Source: Nocardiopsis_C rhodophaea (GTDB taxonomy: Bacteria > Actinomycetota > Actinomycetes > Streptosporangiales > Streptosporangiaceae). From it: 64,000 nucleotides of DNA. Under the pieces are notes generated by a model. The model was not told the origin of the DNA, did not search any database, and saw nothing but the letters and a program-made list of their open reading frames with translations. The stretch spans positions 62,001 through 126,000 of the forward strand of contig NZ_BAAAPC010000016.1 in assembly GCF_039530945.1 (NCBI RefSeq). Reading direction: 5' to 3'. Of this stretch, positions 43,700-59,200 are shown piece by piece. Both the position numbers and the translations under genes were made by a program. How positions within the stretch are numbered: the first letter of the stretch is position 1; every line of letters begins with the position of its first letter.

Positions 43700-43897
43700 G
43701 GAGCGTGAGGCTAGTCAATCCGGCGCGGTTACGCGACCCCCTTACGCCTTTATTCAACGAACACGTCAAAATCTTAACTTCCAGGTTTCTGGGACGCTTT
43801 TCACCGAATACCACAAACCGGAATATTAGGGACAGAGCACCCTTCTGGTTCGCCACTCCATGATCAGCCCACACACACGACACACCCATTTAACCGG

Positions 43898-44122
43898 TTA
43901 TTGCCAGCTGCTGATCCAATGTGACGATTGCTCCCTCTGGAGAAACACGCCCGGTTTGTCGCTGTGCACCGCGTGAAGCAGGTGAAGATACATCCCACAA
44001 AGGATCATTGCCAGTGTGACGACAATCACAAAAAATACACACGGCAAACCATCGGATGCGGGCCATTCCGGGCTGACGATAGACAGTGAGAGCGTGCCGC
44101 GCCGGAAGCGCCCGGAGGCCAC
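43898..44122 (-). CDS. Possible small single-span membrane protein
   Basis: In the glgP-glgE gap a 74-residue frame starts at GTG 44122, with an AAAGG motif upstream. It carries one strong hydrophobic segment (CVFFVIVVTLAMILCGMY, about residues 28-45) flanked by polar ends. Codon use there (TTT, CTT, TGT, TAT, ATT) is unlike the GC-rich neighbours, so this may be a true small gene of different origin or an AT-rich promoter area that happens to look hydrophobic. No family is recognised. If real, it would lie upstream of glgP on the same strand. Confidence 0.35.
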   Translation of the reverse strand: MASGRFRRGTLSLSIVSPEWPASDGLPCVFFVIVVTLAMILCGMYLHLLHAVHSDKPGVFLQREQSSHWISSWQ

Positions 44123-44231
44123 CTATGCCGCCTTTCGGGCCCTCTGAGCTGCACGCTCTCAAATGCCTTTCACGCCACAAACGCCACGAACTGCCCACAA
44201 TCGCCGGAATCGCGACATTAATGGTGCACTT

Positions 44232-46247
44232 GTGATCGGACGCATTCCCATTTTGAACGTCTCTCCCGTACCCGACCTCGGCACGGCCAAGGCCGTCGCC
44301 GGTGAGACCTTCACCGTCAGCGCGACCGTGATCCGGGAGGGGCACGGCGCCCTCGGCGCGGGAGTGGTGCTGTATGACCCTCGGGGACGGCGCCAGAAGC
44401 TGGTGCCCATGAGCGAGGTGGCTCCCGGGACCGACCGCTACGCGGCCGATGTGCGCGCGTCCTGCGAGGGGGCGTGGCGATTCGCCGTCGAGGCGTGGGA
44501 CGACCCATTCGCCACCTGGCGGCACGACGCCCAGATCAAGATCCCGCTGGGGCAGGACGTCGAGCTGATGCTGGCGGAGGGCGCGCGGCTGCTCGAACGC
44601 GCGTCCCGCCGCGTACCGCGCCGCCCCGAGCTGGCCAAGATCGCCGAGCGGCTCCGCGACACCACCCGATCGGCGACCGAGCGCCTGGAGCTGGCCACCG
44701 GCGAGGACGTCATCGCGGAGCTCAGCGCCGCCCCGCTGCGCGACCTGGTGACGCGGTCGAAGAAGTATCCGCTGGTCGTGCACCGCAAGCGCGCGCTCTT
44801 CGGCGCCTGGTACGAGTTCTTCCCCCGCTCCGAGGGCGCGGAGCCCGTCGGCCCCGATGGCCAGTGGCGCCCGGGCACCCTGCGCACCGCCGCCAAGCGC
44901 CTGCGGGCCATCGCCGACATGGGGTTCGACGTCGTCTACCTGCCACCGATCCACCCCGTGGGCCACTCCTTCCGCAAGGGCCGCAACAACGCGCTGCACG
45001 CGGAGCCGGGCGACCCCGGGTCGGTGTGGGCGATCGGTTCGGCCGACGGCGGCCACGACGCCGTCCATCCCGACCTCGGCGACATCGACGACTTCGACGC
45101 GTTCGCCGCCAGCTCGCGCGAGCTCGGGATGGAGGTCGCCCTCGACCTGGCCCTGCAGTGCTCCCCCGATCACCCGTGGGTGACCGAGCACCCCGAATGG
45201 TTCACGACCCGCGCCGACGGCTCCATCGCGTACGCGGAGAACCCGCCCAAGAAGTACCAGGACATCTATCCGCTCAACTTCGACGCCGACCCCGAGGGGC
45301 TGTACGCCGAGGTGGTGCGCATCGTCCGGCACTGGATGGCGCACGGTGTGCGCATCTTCCGGGTGGACAACCCGCACACCAAGCCGGTGGCGTTCTGGGA
45401 GCGCCTGCTCGCCGACATCGCGCGCACCGACCCCGATGTGCTCTTCCTCGCCGAGGCCTTCACGCGGCCCGCGATGATGCACACCCTCGCCAAGATCGGC
45501 TTTCACCAGTCCTACACCTACTTCACCTGGCGCAACGGCAAGGAGGAGCTGGAGGAGTACCTGCGCGAGCTGAGCGGGGACGCCGCCGCCTACATGCGCC
45601 CGAACTTCTTCACCAACACCCCCGACATCCTCCACGCCTATCTGCAGCACGGGGGGCGCCCGGCGTTCGAGGTCCGCGCGGTCCTGGCCGCCCTGCTCTC
45701 CCCGACCTGGGGTATCTACTCGGGCTACGAACTGTGTGAGAACACGGCGGTGCGGCCGGGGAGCGAGGAGTACCTCAACTCCGAGAAGTACGAGTACCGG
45801 CCGCGTGACTGGGCCGCCGCCGAGGCGGCCGGGACGACCATCTCGCCGCTGCTGACACGCCTGAACCAGCTGCGGCGCGACCACCCCGCCCTGCAGGAAC
45901 TGCGCAACCTGCGCTTCCACCACATCGACCGGCATCAGCTGATCTGCTTCTCGAAACGGACCGCCGCTGATGGCATCGCCCCGCGGCGGGACGGCCGTCA
46001 GCGCGACCCTGCCGTTCCGGATGATGTCGTCCTGGTCGTGGTCAATCTCGACCCGCACCAGCCCTGCGAAGGAACGGTGTGGCTCGATATGCCCGCGCTG
46101 GGGTTCACCTCCCAGGACACGATCCTCGTCACGGATCAATTATCGGGCGAAACCTACGAATGGGGCGGGGTGAATTATGTCCGCCTCGACCCGAATATCC
46201 GACCAGCCCACGTATTCACTGTCGCACCCTCCGGAAAGCCCCGATAG
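44232..46247 (+). CDS. glgE: Alpha-1,4-glucan:maltose-1-phosphate maltosyltransferase
   Basis: Extends alpha-1,4-glucans with maltose units from maltose 1-phosphate. The 671-residue GH13 enzyme has the nucleophile Asp379 (FRVDNPHTKP) and acid/base Glu408 (FLAEAFTRP), 29 residues apart as in known GlgE. An N-terminal beta domain (IPILNVSPV), PPIHPVGHSFRKG and the C-terminal domain are also present. GTG 44232 was chosen because it gives the family-like MIGRIPILNVSP start; the frame is open up to 44163 without support. No ribosome site is present, but ATTAAT sits about 12 nt upstream as a possible -10, so a leaderless transcript is conceivable. Confidence 0.95.
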   Translation: MIGRIPILNVSPVPDLGTAKAVAGETFTVSATVIREGHGALGAGVVLYDPRGRRQKLVPMSEVAPGTDRYAADVRASCEGAWRFAVEAWDDPFATWRHDAQIKIPLGQDVELMLAEGARLLERASRRVPRRPELAKIAERLRDTTRSATERLELATGEDVIAELSAAPLRDLVTRSKKYPLVVHRKRALFGAWYEFFPRSEGAEPVGPDGQWRPGTLRTAAKRLRAIADMGFDVVYLPPIHPVGHSFRKGRNNALHAEPGDPGSVWAIGSADGGHDAVHPDLGDIDDFDAFAASSRELGMEVALDLALQCSPDHPWVTEHPEWFTTRADGSIAYAENPPKKYQDIYPLNFDADPEGLYAEVVRIVRHWMAHGVRIFRVDNPHTKPVAFWERLLADIARTDPDVLFLAEAFTRPAMMHTLAKIGFHQSYTYFTWRNGKEELEEYLRELSGDAAAYMRPNFFTNTPDILHAYLQHGGRPAFEVRAVLAALLSPTWGIYSGYELCENTAVRPGSEEYLNSEKYEYRPRDWAAAEAAGTTISPLLTRLNQLRRDHPALQELRNLRFHHIDRHQLICFSKRTAADGIAPRRDGRQRDPAVPDDVVLVVVNLDPHQPCEGTVWLDMPALGFTSQDTILVTDQLSGETYEWGGVNYVRLDPNIRPAHVFTVAPSGKPR

Positions 46248-46307
46248 CACCCGCGAACGGGCACATCCGGCGGAACACACTGGAACGACAACCGGTGGAG
46301 TAGTTTC

Positions 46308-48139
<1,832 letters not shown>

Positions 48140-48143
<4 letters not shown>

Positions 48144-49525
48144 GCCAGCTTGAGGAGCTCCTTGCCGGCTGGATTCCGCGGCAGCGCTGGTTCGCCGGCA
48201 AGGGGACACCGATCGAGAAGGTCATGGTCGAGGCGGAGCACCCCGTCGTCACCGGCGAGCCCGGGCTGCGACTGCTGGTCGTGGAGGTCGGCCAGCAGGG
48301 GTCGACCTCCCGGTACCAGGTACTCCTCGGCATGCGCAGGGCCGGGCACCTGCGCGACGAGCTCGCCCACGCCACTATCGGCGTGTGCGAGCTCCCCGGC
48401 GACAGCAGTACGTGGGCCGTCTACGACGCGGCCCACGACCCCGAGCTGACCACGTCGCTGCTGGAGGGGATCGCCGAGGAGCGGGGAACGGACGGCATCC
48501 GCTTCCGCCGCCTGCCCGACGCGCCGATCCGCACCGGCCAGCGCAGCCTTGTCCTGACTGGAGAGCAGTCCAACACCTCGCTGGTCTACGGCGAGGATTA
48601 TGTGCTCAAGACGTTCCGGCGGCTGTGGCCGGGGCGCAACCCCGACCTGGAGCTGACCGCAGCTCTGGCCGGGTCGCCCTTCGTGGCCCGGCCGCACGGG
48701 TGGATCGAGACCGATCTCCCCAGCGGCCTGCCGGGCGACGGCAGCCGCGTGCCCACCACACTCGCACTGCTCCAGGACTACCTGCGCAGCGCCACCGACG
48801 GGTGGGTGCTGGCCGCCACCAGCGTCCGCGACCTCTACGACACCCCCGACCTCCCGCCCGGCGACGCAGGCGGGGACTTCGCCGGGGAGGCCGAGCGCCT
48901 GGGCAGCGCCACGGCGGCCGTGCACCGCGCCCTGGCCCGGCAGCTGCCCACCGACGTGCTCACGCCCGACATGCTCGGCGACCTGGCCGCGGGCATGCGG
49001 AACCGACTGGAGTCCGCCACCGCCGAAATCCCCGAACTCGCCCGCTACGCGCCCGCCCTGCGCGCCGCCTACGACGTGTTCGCCGCGGTGGCGGAGCCGC
49101 TGCCGGTCCAGCGGATCCACGGCGACTACCACCTCGGCCAGGTGGTGCGCACCGACGCCGGGTGGGTGCTGCTCGACTTCGAGGGCGAGCCCGCCGTCCC
49201 CGTGTGCGACCGCCGCCGCCCGTCCAGCCCGCTGCGCGACGTCGCCGCGATGCTGCGCTCCTTTGACTACGCCGCCCAGTACCAGCTCATCGGCAGCGCG
49301 TCCGAGGGGGCCCTGGCCCCGGCGGCGCGCGCGTGGGCACGGCACAACCGGGACGCCTTCTGCGCCGGGTACGCCGCCGCCGGGGGCGTGGACCCGGAGA
49401 AGCACCAGGCGGTGCTGCGCGCCTTCGAGTACGACAAAGCGGTCTACGAGGTCATGTACGAGGCCCGCAACCGCCCCTCGTGGCTGCGCATCCCGCTGGA
49501 CTCGATCGCGGAGCTGACGCGATGA
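48140..49525 (+). CDS. mak: Maltokinase
   Basis: Phosphorylates maltose with ATP to maltose 1-phosphate, the substrate of GlgE. The 461-residue Pep2-type protein has an N-cap domain (RQRWFAGKG near residue 15), then a kinase-like fold with HGDYHLGQV (about residue 325) and LLDFEGEPAVP carrying the metal-binding DFEG. ATG 48140 overlaps the treS stop (ATGA). Its own stop overlaps a His-rich short ORF by ATGA, forming a chain of coupled genes treS-mak-small ORF-glgB. Confidence 0.95.
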
Positions 49526-49637
49526 CCCGCCACCCGCACCGCACGCACCACCCACCTCACCCCCACCGCCCGCGCCATCGCGGGCACCACCCCACCCCCA
49601 CCACCCACAGATCCACCATCGACCGACGGGGAACGGC

Positions 49638-49641
<4 letters not shown>
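49522..49641 (+). CDS. Short His-rich coupled ORF between maltokinase and glgB
   Basis: A 39-residue frame from ATG 49522 to TGA 49641 encodes a basic peptide with ten His, many Pro, Thr and Arg, and no hydrophobic segment. Both ends overlap neighbours by the 4-base ATGA (maltokinase stop at 49523-49525; glgB ATG at 49638). A GGAG motif lies about 9 nt before its start. Such continuous coupling suggests the ribosome could pass through all genes. The peptide itself may be a translational bridge for glgB, a metal-binding microprotein, or merely an artefact of GC-rich, repeat-like DNA. It has no recognised family. Confidence 0.45.
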
Positions 49642-51854
<2,213 letters not shown>

Positions 51855-51875
51855 CGGACCGCATCACCACCGTGG

Positions 51876-51902
51876 GAAGGCCGGGCAGCGCGCCCGGCCT
51901 TC
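51876..51902 (+). terminator. Terminator after glgB
   Basis: An 11-bp stem (51876-51886 and 51892-51902, 5-nt loop) beginning 22 nt past the stop is followed by GACTTTCG, a modest T-tract. Confidence 0.7.
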
Positions 51903-52069
51903 GACTTTCGTGGCCTCCCCACAGCCGAAAGGCGGACCCTCCCCACCTGTGCCAACCACCCGATCGGCCGATGTCGGACCGCCCCTGATCTCCCTAATCT
52001 CGCAGGGTTCGTCCACAGACCAATGCCGACACAGGGCGAGGTCACAACGCGAGGGAGAAGGAAAGCCGC

Positions 52070-53125
52070 ATGAGTCATCGGGAAGGCGGGAGCGTCCCCG
52101 AAAGCCGGGGGAAGCCCCGGATCGACGCGCTAGACGTGCTGCGCGGGTTCGCGCTGTGCGGCATCCTGCTGGTCAACATCGGACCCATCACAGAGATGGG
52201 CTACGAGGCGACCAAGGCCCTGGGGCCCGACGACCCCCGGCCTCCAGTGCACCCGGCCGAGAACATCCTGCACATGTTCGTCGACGGCCGGTTCATGCCG
52301 ATCTTCGCGTTCCTCTTCGGCATCGGCTTCGCCCTGTTCCTGGAGTCGGCCGACTCCCGTGCGGACCACCCCCGGCTGCTGCTGGTGCGCCGCCTGGTGA
52401 TGCTGGCGGCCCTGGGCGGGCTGCACATGCTCCTCTACCCGGGCGAGGTGCTCCTCAGCTACGCGATCGTCGGACTGGTGGTCCTGCTCCCCGCGACGTA
52501 CCTCCCCCGCTGGGCGGTGCTGATCGGCGGTGTCGCCGGATCCATCGCGGGGGTGACACTGGTCCACGGCGGCCCGCTCTTGATTCCCGGACTTTTCCTG
52601 CTCGGCCTCGGCGTCGCCCGCTACGGCATCCCCCAGACCCTCGACCAGCGCACCGGCCAGGTGGCCATCGCGTTCGCGCTGTTCGCGGCCGCGTCGGTGG
52701 CCGCCGTGGTCTGGCAGCTCAGCGACGGACTGACCAACACCGGTTTCACCACCTCCAGCGTTGTCGCCGGACTGCTGATGGCCGCCGCCTATGTCACCGC
52801 GATGTGCCTGCTGATGCGCACCCCGCTGCAACGCGCCCTGCACGCCGCCTTCGCCCCGCTGGGCCGGATGGCGCTGACCAACTACCTGAGCGCGACACTG
52901 GTCGTCCTGTTAGCGGGCTGGCTGCTCGACTTCTCCTCGCACGACCAGTACGGCGCGCTCTTCGCCCTGGCCGCCGGGCTGCTGACCGCGCAGTGGGCGT
53001 TCAGCACACTATGGCTCCGGCGCTTCCGCTACGGCCCCCTGGAGTGGGCGTGGCGCTGCGTGACCTGGTGGGAGATTGTTCCACTCCGCCGTCAGCCTGA
53101 GCGCACCATCGGCATGGCCGCCTGA
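52070..53125 (+). CDS. DUF418-family membrane protein
   Basis: A 351-residue membrane protein with about eight or nine spans. It opens IDALDVLRGFALCGILLVNI, the conserved start of the DUF418/YeiB group, and has the later GRMALTNYLSATLVVLL motif. Family function is not established; a role in lipid or small-molecule export has been guessed. GGGAGAAGGA lies upstream of ATG 52070. It follows the glucan cluster after a terminator and converges on the polyketide synthase gene, so there is no strong evidence that it belongs to either neighbour. Confidence 0.85.
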   Translation: MSHREGGSVPESRGKPRIDALDVLRGFALCGILLVNIGPITEMGYEATKALGPDDPRPPVHPAENILHMFVDGRFMPIFAFLFGIGFALFLESADSRADHPRLLLVRRLVMLAALGGLHMLLYPGEVLLSYAIVGLVVLLPATYLPRWAVLIGGVAGSIAGVTLVHGGPLLIPGLFLLGLGVARYGIPQTLDQRTGQVAIAFALFAAASVAAVVWQLSDGLTNTGFTTSSVVAGLLMAAAYVTAMCLLMRTPLQRALHAAFAPLGRMALTNYLSATLVVLLAGWLLDFSSHDQYGALFALAAGLLTAQWAFSTLWLRRFRYGPLEWAWRCVTWWEIVPLRRQPERTIGMAA

Positions 53126-53140
53126 TTCGACAGCGCAGGA

Positions 53141-53171
53141 GAGCACCGCACCCACCGGGGATGTGGTGCTC
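53141..53171. terminator. Hairpin between DUF418 and PKS genes
   Basis: A 10-bp stem with one G-U wobble (53141-53150 and 53162-53171, 11-nt loop) sits in the convergent gap between the DUF418 and PKS stops and may serve both directions. No T-run is seen. Confidence 0.4.
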
Positions 53172-53223
53172 CTCCGGCAGGTGCGGCGACCCGCCGCCTG
53201 CCCGGTTCCTTCCACGGCCGGAA

Positions 53224-56200
53224 TCAGCTCGCCGGAGCCTCCGTGTCCGCAGCGGTTTTCGTCCCTGACACGGACCGCCCGCTATCGGAATCCGGTTCCG
53301 TCGGTTCCGTGACCTCCGCGGATGCCGCGTGGTCGGGAGGATCCGCGGCGTCCGTGGACTCCGCGTCGACGTCCAGCCGAGCGGTCTCTTCGGGTCGTGC
53401 CTCCACGCCCGACTCAGCGGGGGCGTTCAGCCCCAGGCGGAGCAGGATGGTCTCGGACAACCCGGCGATGGTGCCACCGGTGTGCAGCAGCTCCAACGGC
53501 GGGATGTCGAAGCTGTACTTCTGTTTCACCATGGTCAGCAACTCGGCGGTCATGAGCGAGTCCATTCCGTACTCGTCGAGGCGCCGGTACGGATCGAGGC
53601 GATCGGCATCCATGTGCAGCACGTCGGCGAGGTGCATGGTCAAGCGCTCGATCATCCAGGCACGGGCCTCGGCAGGGGGAAGCTTGCCCAGCTCCGCCGC
53701 GATGGCCTCCTTCGTGGTCGCGCCGTCAGTGGCGTCGCCACCGAAGACAGGCCCGAAACGCGGGGACGCGAGAGACGGGAACACACTCCGGGCCCTCGGT
53801 TTGTCGCTGCGATGGACCACGACAACCTCGGCGGTGTGATCCCCACCCACCAGACCGTCGAGAACGCGCAGCGCTTCGGCCGAGGTGATCGAGTCCATGC
53901 CCATCCGGTCTGCCACCGGGACGAGGCCGTGGCGGGCGACGTATCCCACATCGCTGATGTGGCCCCACGCCATCGCCCATCCCGTGCGCCCCGCCCTCCG
54001 GCGGTTCCGGATGAGCGCTTCGGTGTACAGGTTGGCCCCGGCGTAGTTGGACTGGCGGATCTGGCCGACACTGGCGGACTGCGACGAGTACGTGCAGAAC
54101 ATGTCGAGATCGTGATGCCGGGTCAGGTCGTCCAGAACGCTGAGTCCGCCCATCTTGGGACGCAGCACCGCACTGAAGCGGTCATCGGTCAGCTTGGCGA
54201 AGGCGGCGTCGTCCACATCCATGGCGGCGTGCACCACGGCGCGCAACGGGTACCCGCCCTCCCCGATGCGCCGCAGCACATCCGCCATGGCGTCGGCGTC
54301 GGAGCAGTCGGCGGCGTAGGCCGTCGCCTGGACGCCCTGCTCGGCGAGGTCGGCGAGCAGCTGAGGCGCCTCAGGCGCCCTAGCGCCGCGACGGGAAACG
54401 AGCGCGAGGTGGCGCGCCCCACGTTGGGCCAGGTGCCGAGCGGTGGCGGCACCGAAACCGCCGAGCCCTCCGGTGACCAGGTAGGTACCGCCGGGGTCCA
54501 GGCGGGGCGGGTCCGCGGGGCACGGGCGTACGGGAGTGGGCAGGCCTTCGTCGTCGAAGGTCACGATGACCTTGCCGATGTGCCGCGAGTGCTGCAGGAG
54601 GTCGAACGCCTCCCGCACCTGTATTGCGGGGTAGGTGGTGTGGGGGAGGGGGCGGAACCGGCCGTCGTTCAGCCCTTCGACCACCTCAGACCATACGCGG
54701 CGGGCGATATCGGGGCTGTTGAACAGCGCGTTGAGGTCGACACCGCAGAAGGTGAGGCTGTTGTGGAAGGTGCGCAGCGGCAGCGAGCCGCCCGCCATGA
54801 TGTCGCGCTTGCCGAGCTCGATGAACCGGCCTCCGGGCTTGAGGAGGTCGAGTCCACGACCGATGGCCTCGCCGGACAGGGAGTTGAGCACGACGTCCAC
54901 TCCCTGTCCTCCGGTCAGTTCCATGACGTCTGGGACGAAGTTCAGGTCGCGGGAGTCCAGGATGTCGTCTATCCCCAGGGCGCTCAGGAAGTCGCGCTTG
55001 ACCTCGCTCCCGGCGGTGGCGATGACCCGCGCTCCCCGATGGCGCGCGTACTGGAGAGCGGCCAGGCCGACACCTCCGGCGCCTCCGTGCACCAGGACCG
55101 TCTCCCCCGGGCCGAGCTGGGCAAGCTCGCCCAACGCGTACTGCACCGTGGTGAACACGACCGGCACGGTGGCGGCCTCGGCGAAGGTCATGTGATCGGG
55201 CAGGTGGCCGACGACCTGTGCGGCGGTCTGGGTGTGGGACGCGAGTGAACGCGGAGCCACGGCGAGCACGCGGTCACCGGCCTTCACATCGTCAACGCCG
55301 TCCCCGACCGCTACGACCACTCCGGCGCATTCCAGGCCCAGGCCCTGCTCGGTGAACGTGCCTTCGATGGCTTCGGCCGGGAGCAGCCCGGTGGCCTGCA
55401 TGATGTCACGGTAGTTTAGGGCGGCGGCTCGAACCTCGATGCACACCATTTCGGGGGCAGGCTCGGGGATGTCGGACTCAATCCACTCCGTCCGATAGCT
55501 CAGCCCTATGTCGCGCACGTTGATCTTGTAGGCGTCGACCGCCGCCGCCGTGAGCATGAGGGGGTCCTCGGTCTCACGCGGGACGAACCGTCCGCCGCGC
55601 GTGAGGACGATCTCGTCCTCGGCGGACTCCGTGGACAGCTCGGCCGCGAGCCGACAAGCGTCGGCCGCGGTGTCGCCGGTGCGTTCCAGACTGATGCGGG
55701 TGATCGGCAGGTCAGGGCACTCGTTGACCAGCGAGCGGGTCATCCCCCAGACGGCGGCATCACCGGGGACATCGGGCTTCTCCGGGGTGGGGAGGGCCCC
55801 GCTGGGTCGAGTGACCAGGACCAGACGGCGTATCCGGCTCCCCTCGTCCGTGGCGCGACCGACGAGGAGCCGACGCAGCAGCGCCGCCCTCTGGGTGGCT
55901 CGCCGCACGCCATCCTCTCCGTGGTCCGGCTCCCCCAGGATGAGCGTGATGGAGATTTCCCTGTCCCGACCGTCGGGAGGGTCGGTCCCCGCCCTAGTCT
56001 CGGCGGTGCCGGCGACAACGCTCGACCTGCGGCCTCGCGCCTCTTCGAGCTCCGCCACCGCCCGTGCCAGCGGAAGCTCCCCCTCACGCTCCGCAACGAG
56101 GAGGTGGTGGCACGTATCCGTGTCCGCCGCCGGGTCCTCCCCGTCCGTCTCGGGAGCTGGCAGGGCACCGACCGACGCGACGGTCGTCTGCCCGTGGGTC

Positions 56201-59200
56201 GACGCGAGGATGATCGAGAAGTCGTCGTGCGCATGCGCGTCCTCGCTGCCGGTCTGGACGACATGCTCGAAACCGCACCAGCGCAGCAGTTCGAGCCACT
56301 GTTCCCGGGAGAGGAACTTTCCGTCAGGGCGGAGATCGGTGTCGGCGGCGTCCCAGAAACTCTCCAGGATGCCGAATATCGCCGCCCCCAGAACGTTGTT
56401 GTGAAACTCGGCGGCCAGGAGGTGTCCGCCGGGGGCGAGGAGGGACGCCACCCTGGGCATCGCCGCCGCCATGTCGCTCGCGGTGTGCAGGGAGTTGGCG
56501 GCCAGGACGATGTCGTATCCGCCGCGGGTGAAGCCCTGATCCGCGGGGTCCGTGTCCAGATCCAGGAGACGGTAGTCGACGAAGTCGTAGTCCGCGAGGC
56601 GCTTGTCCGCCTCGGTAAGGAAGAAGGGCGAGATGTCGGTGAACGTGTACCGGGTGAGCTCTGGCGGGAAGAGGGGCAGTACTGCCTGGGTCAAGCCTCC
56701 CGTCCCCGCTCCAACCTCGAGTACGCGCAGCGGCCGGTCGGTCGGCCAGTCGGCCATGATCTGCTCCAGCAGCGCCCGGGCCACCCGCTGGCAGAATCGC
56801 ATGTGGGGCGAGGTCGCGTAGATCTGACGCACCAGCTCACCCGTGTTCTCGTTGGCGAGCATCTCCAGCGGGTCGCGTTCCCCGCGTAGGAGCTCCGGGA
56901 GACGGTGCGTGTGATGGAGGATCACCGCCATCTCGTTGGTGAACGACGACAGGTCGTGAACGACGTCGTGGCCGGGTGGCAGTTCTGGGAGGACACGCGC
57001 GGGAATCCGGTACCCGCCGCCGGGGACCGGCTCCAGCAGGTCCGCTGACTGGAGCGCCCGCACTATCGTCTCCTGGAAACGCACGAGGTGGCCTGATACC
57101 CGACTGGGCGTGTCCTCCCCGTCGACGCGATCGGCTGCTTCCGGCCCCATGGCCAGCATCACCTTGGCCAGGTGCCGCGCGACGAGCGTCGGAAAGCGCT
57201 CCGTGAACCGGGCGTAGTCCTGAGCTCCCCAGGTCCGTCGTACCTCGTCGATGCGCCGAGCCGCACGGTCGACGATGCGATCCGGCGCGGGCAGCGGTGA
57301 CGGGGCGGCGGGCTGGTCGAGGCGGGGGGCAGAGCGCATGACGGTACGCTGCAACGTCAGTGGCCGCCGCTGCTGGACGGCCAACCGCCGCTCTCGCACC
57401 CCGTACAGCTCCACGGTGACGGCACCGTGCGCGTCGGTCACCGTGATGTCCCAGCACAGCTCGTGTGGCACGCGTGTGCGGTCACGGGCCCAGATCCACC
57501 CCTGTCGGGTCGGGGCGCGCCAGGCTTTCACGGCACCCATCGCAGCGGGCAGAAAGACATCCCCCGTCTTGAGGAGCATTTCCGCCAACGGAATGACGGA
57601 CTGCAGTGCTCCGTCCAAGACAGCCGGGTGCACCAGCAGGCGGTCGTCCAGGTCGTCGGTCCGGTAGGCGGCGATGACCTCGCCTTCACCCACCCACAGA
57701 TCCTGGAGGACCCGGAAGCCGGGGCCGTATTGCAGCCCCACGTCGTCGAGCCATTCGTAGTGCTCGGTGCCGCCGACGTGACGGGGATACCGGGCGCGGA
57801 CCCCGGCCACGTCCACCGGACGGGGTGCCTGTCCCAACAGGCGACGCACCCGGCCGCGGGCGTGGGCGCGCGGTTCCTTTCCCGACTGGTCGACGCTGGT
57901 GATGTGGGTGAGGCCGTCATCAGGGGAAACCGATGTCTGGACGCGCACCCTGGTCGCCTCGGGCCACGGGATCACGAGCGGCCGTACGAACTCCCAGGCG
58001 TGTGCTTCCACCGGATACCCGAGCGCTCGGCGCCCGGCGCTCAGCGCCATCTCAATGTAGGCGGTCGCGGGGACGACAACGCTTCCGGCGAGTTTGTGGT
58101 CGGCGATCCACGGGACCATCGCCGGCTCGATCGGCCCCTCCCAGGAGGGGGTGGCGGCGGGCAGCCGCGCGCCCAGCAGCGGGTGGTCGATGGGACCGGG
58201 CGGTGGTGGGGCCCAGTCGTGTGGGGCGCCATTCCAGTGGCGTTCGCGCTGCCAGGGGTAGGCGGGGAGGGTGACGACCTTTCCCGGACGGGGGAAGAAG
58301 GCGGTCCAGTCGACCTCGGCCCCCGCCCCGATGAGTGCGGTGACGGCGGTGTCAACGGCCTCTCTGCCGCCGGTGTCACGGCGCAGGGTGGCGACGAGCG
58401 GAGGGCGCTGTGGTGCGGCATGGAGGAGCCGCCGCAGGTAGGGGAGGAGGATCGGGTGCGGACCGATCTCCGCGAAGACATCGATGCCCGAGTCGCGCAG
58501 CCGCTGGGCGGCCGAGGCGAAGAGGACCGGCTCGCGAACGCCGCGCCACCAGTGCTCCGGGGTCAGCTCGGTGCCCTCGATCAGGTCACCGGTGATGGTT
58601 GAGGCCAGCGGGATGTTCCCCGGTTCCGGGGACAGTCCGTCGAGCGCTTGGAGCAGCGGCTCGCGGACCGGGTCCATGGCCGCGCTGTGGAAGCCGTAGT
58701 TCAGGTCGAGCCGCCGGGTGAACACGCCGCGCCGGTTCAGTTGATCGGCAACGGTCGTGATTCGGTCATCCGGCCCGACCAGGGTCAGGTCGTGGTCGCT
58801 ATTGACCCCGGCGACCTCCACGTCGGGGTGGGTTTCCGTCAGCTCCCGAACATCATGGGGGGAAAGATCGACGGCGAGCATCCGGCCGCTGCTCGCAGTG
58901 GGCGCCTGGGCCGCGCTTCGGGCGGCCACGATCCGCGCCGCCTGGCCGAGGCTGAGCATGCCCGCGGCCCACGCGGCGGAGGTCTCGCCCACGCTGTGTC
59001 CGATGGCGGCGGCGGGACGGATGCCGTAGGCGGCCAGGACGCGGGTCAGGCCCACCTGCACGGCGAACAGCAGCGGCTGGGCGACCTCGGTCCGGTCCAG
59101 CCGCCATTCTTCGCGCGCCAGCCCCATCTCCTCGACCACCGACCACCCGAGGTGCGGCATCAGCTCGGCGTCGGCCTCGGCCACCGCCGCGGCGAACACG

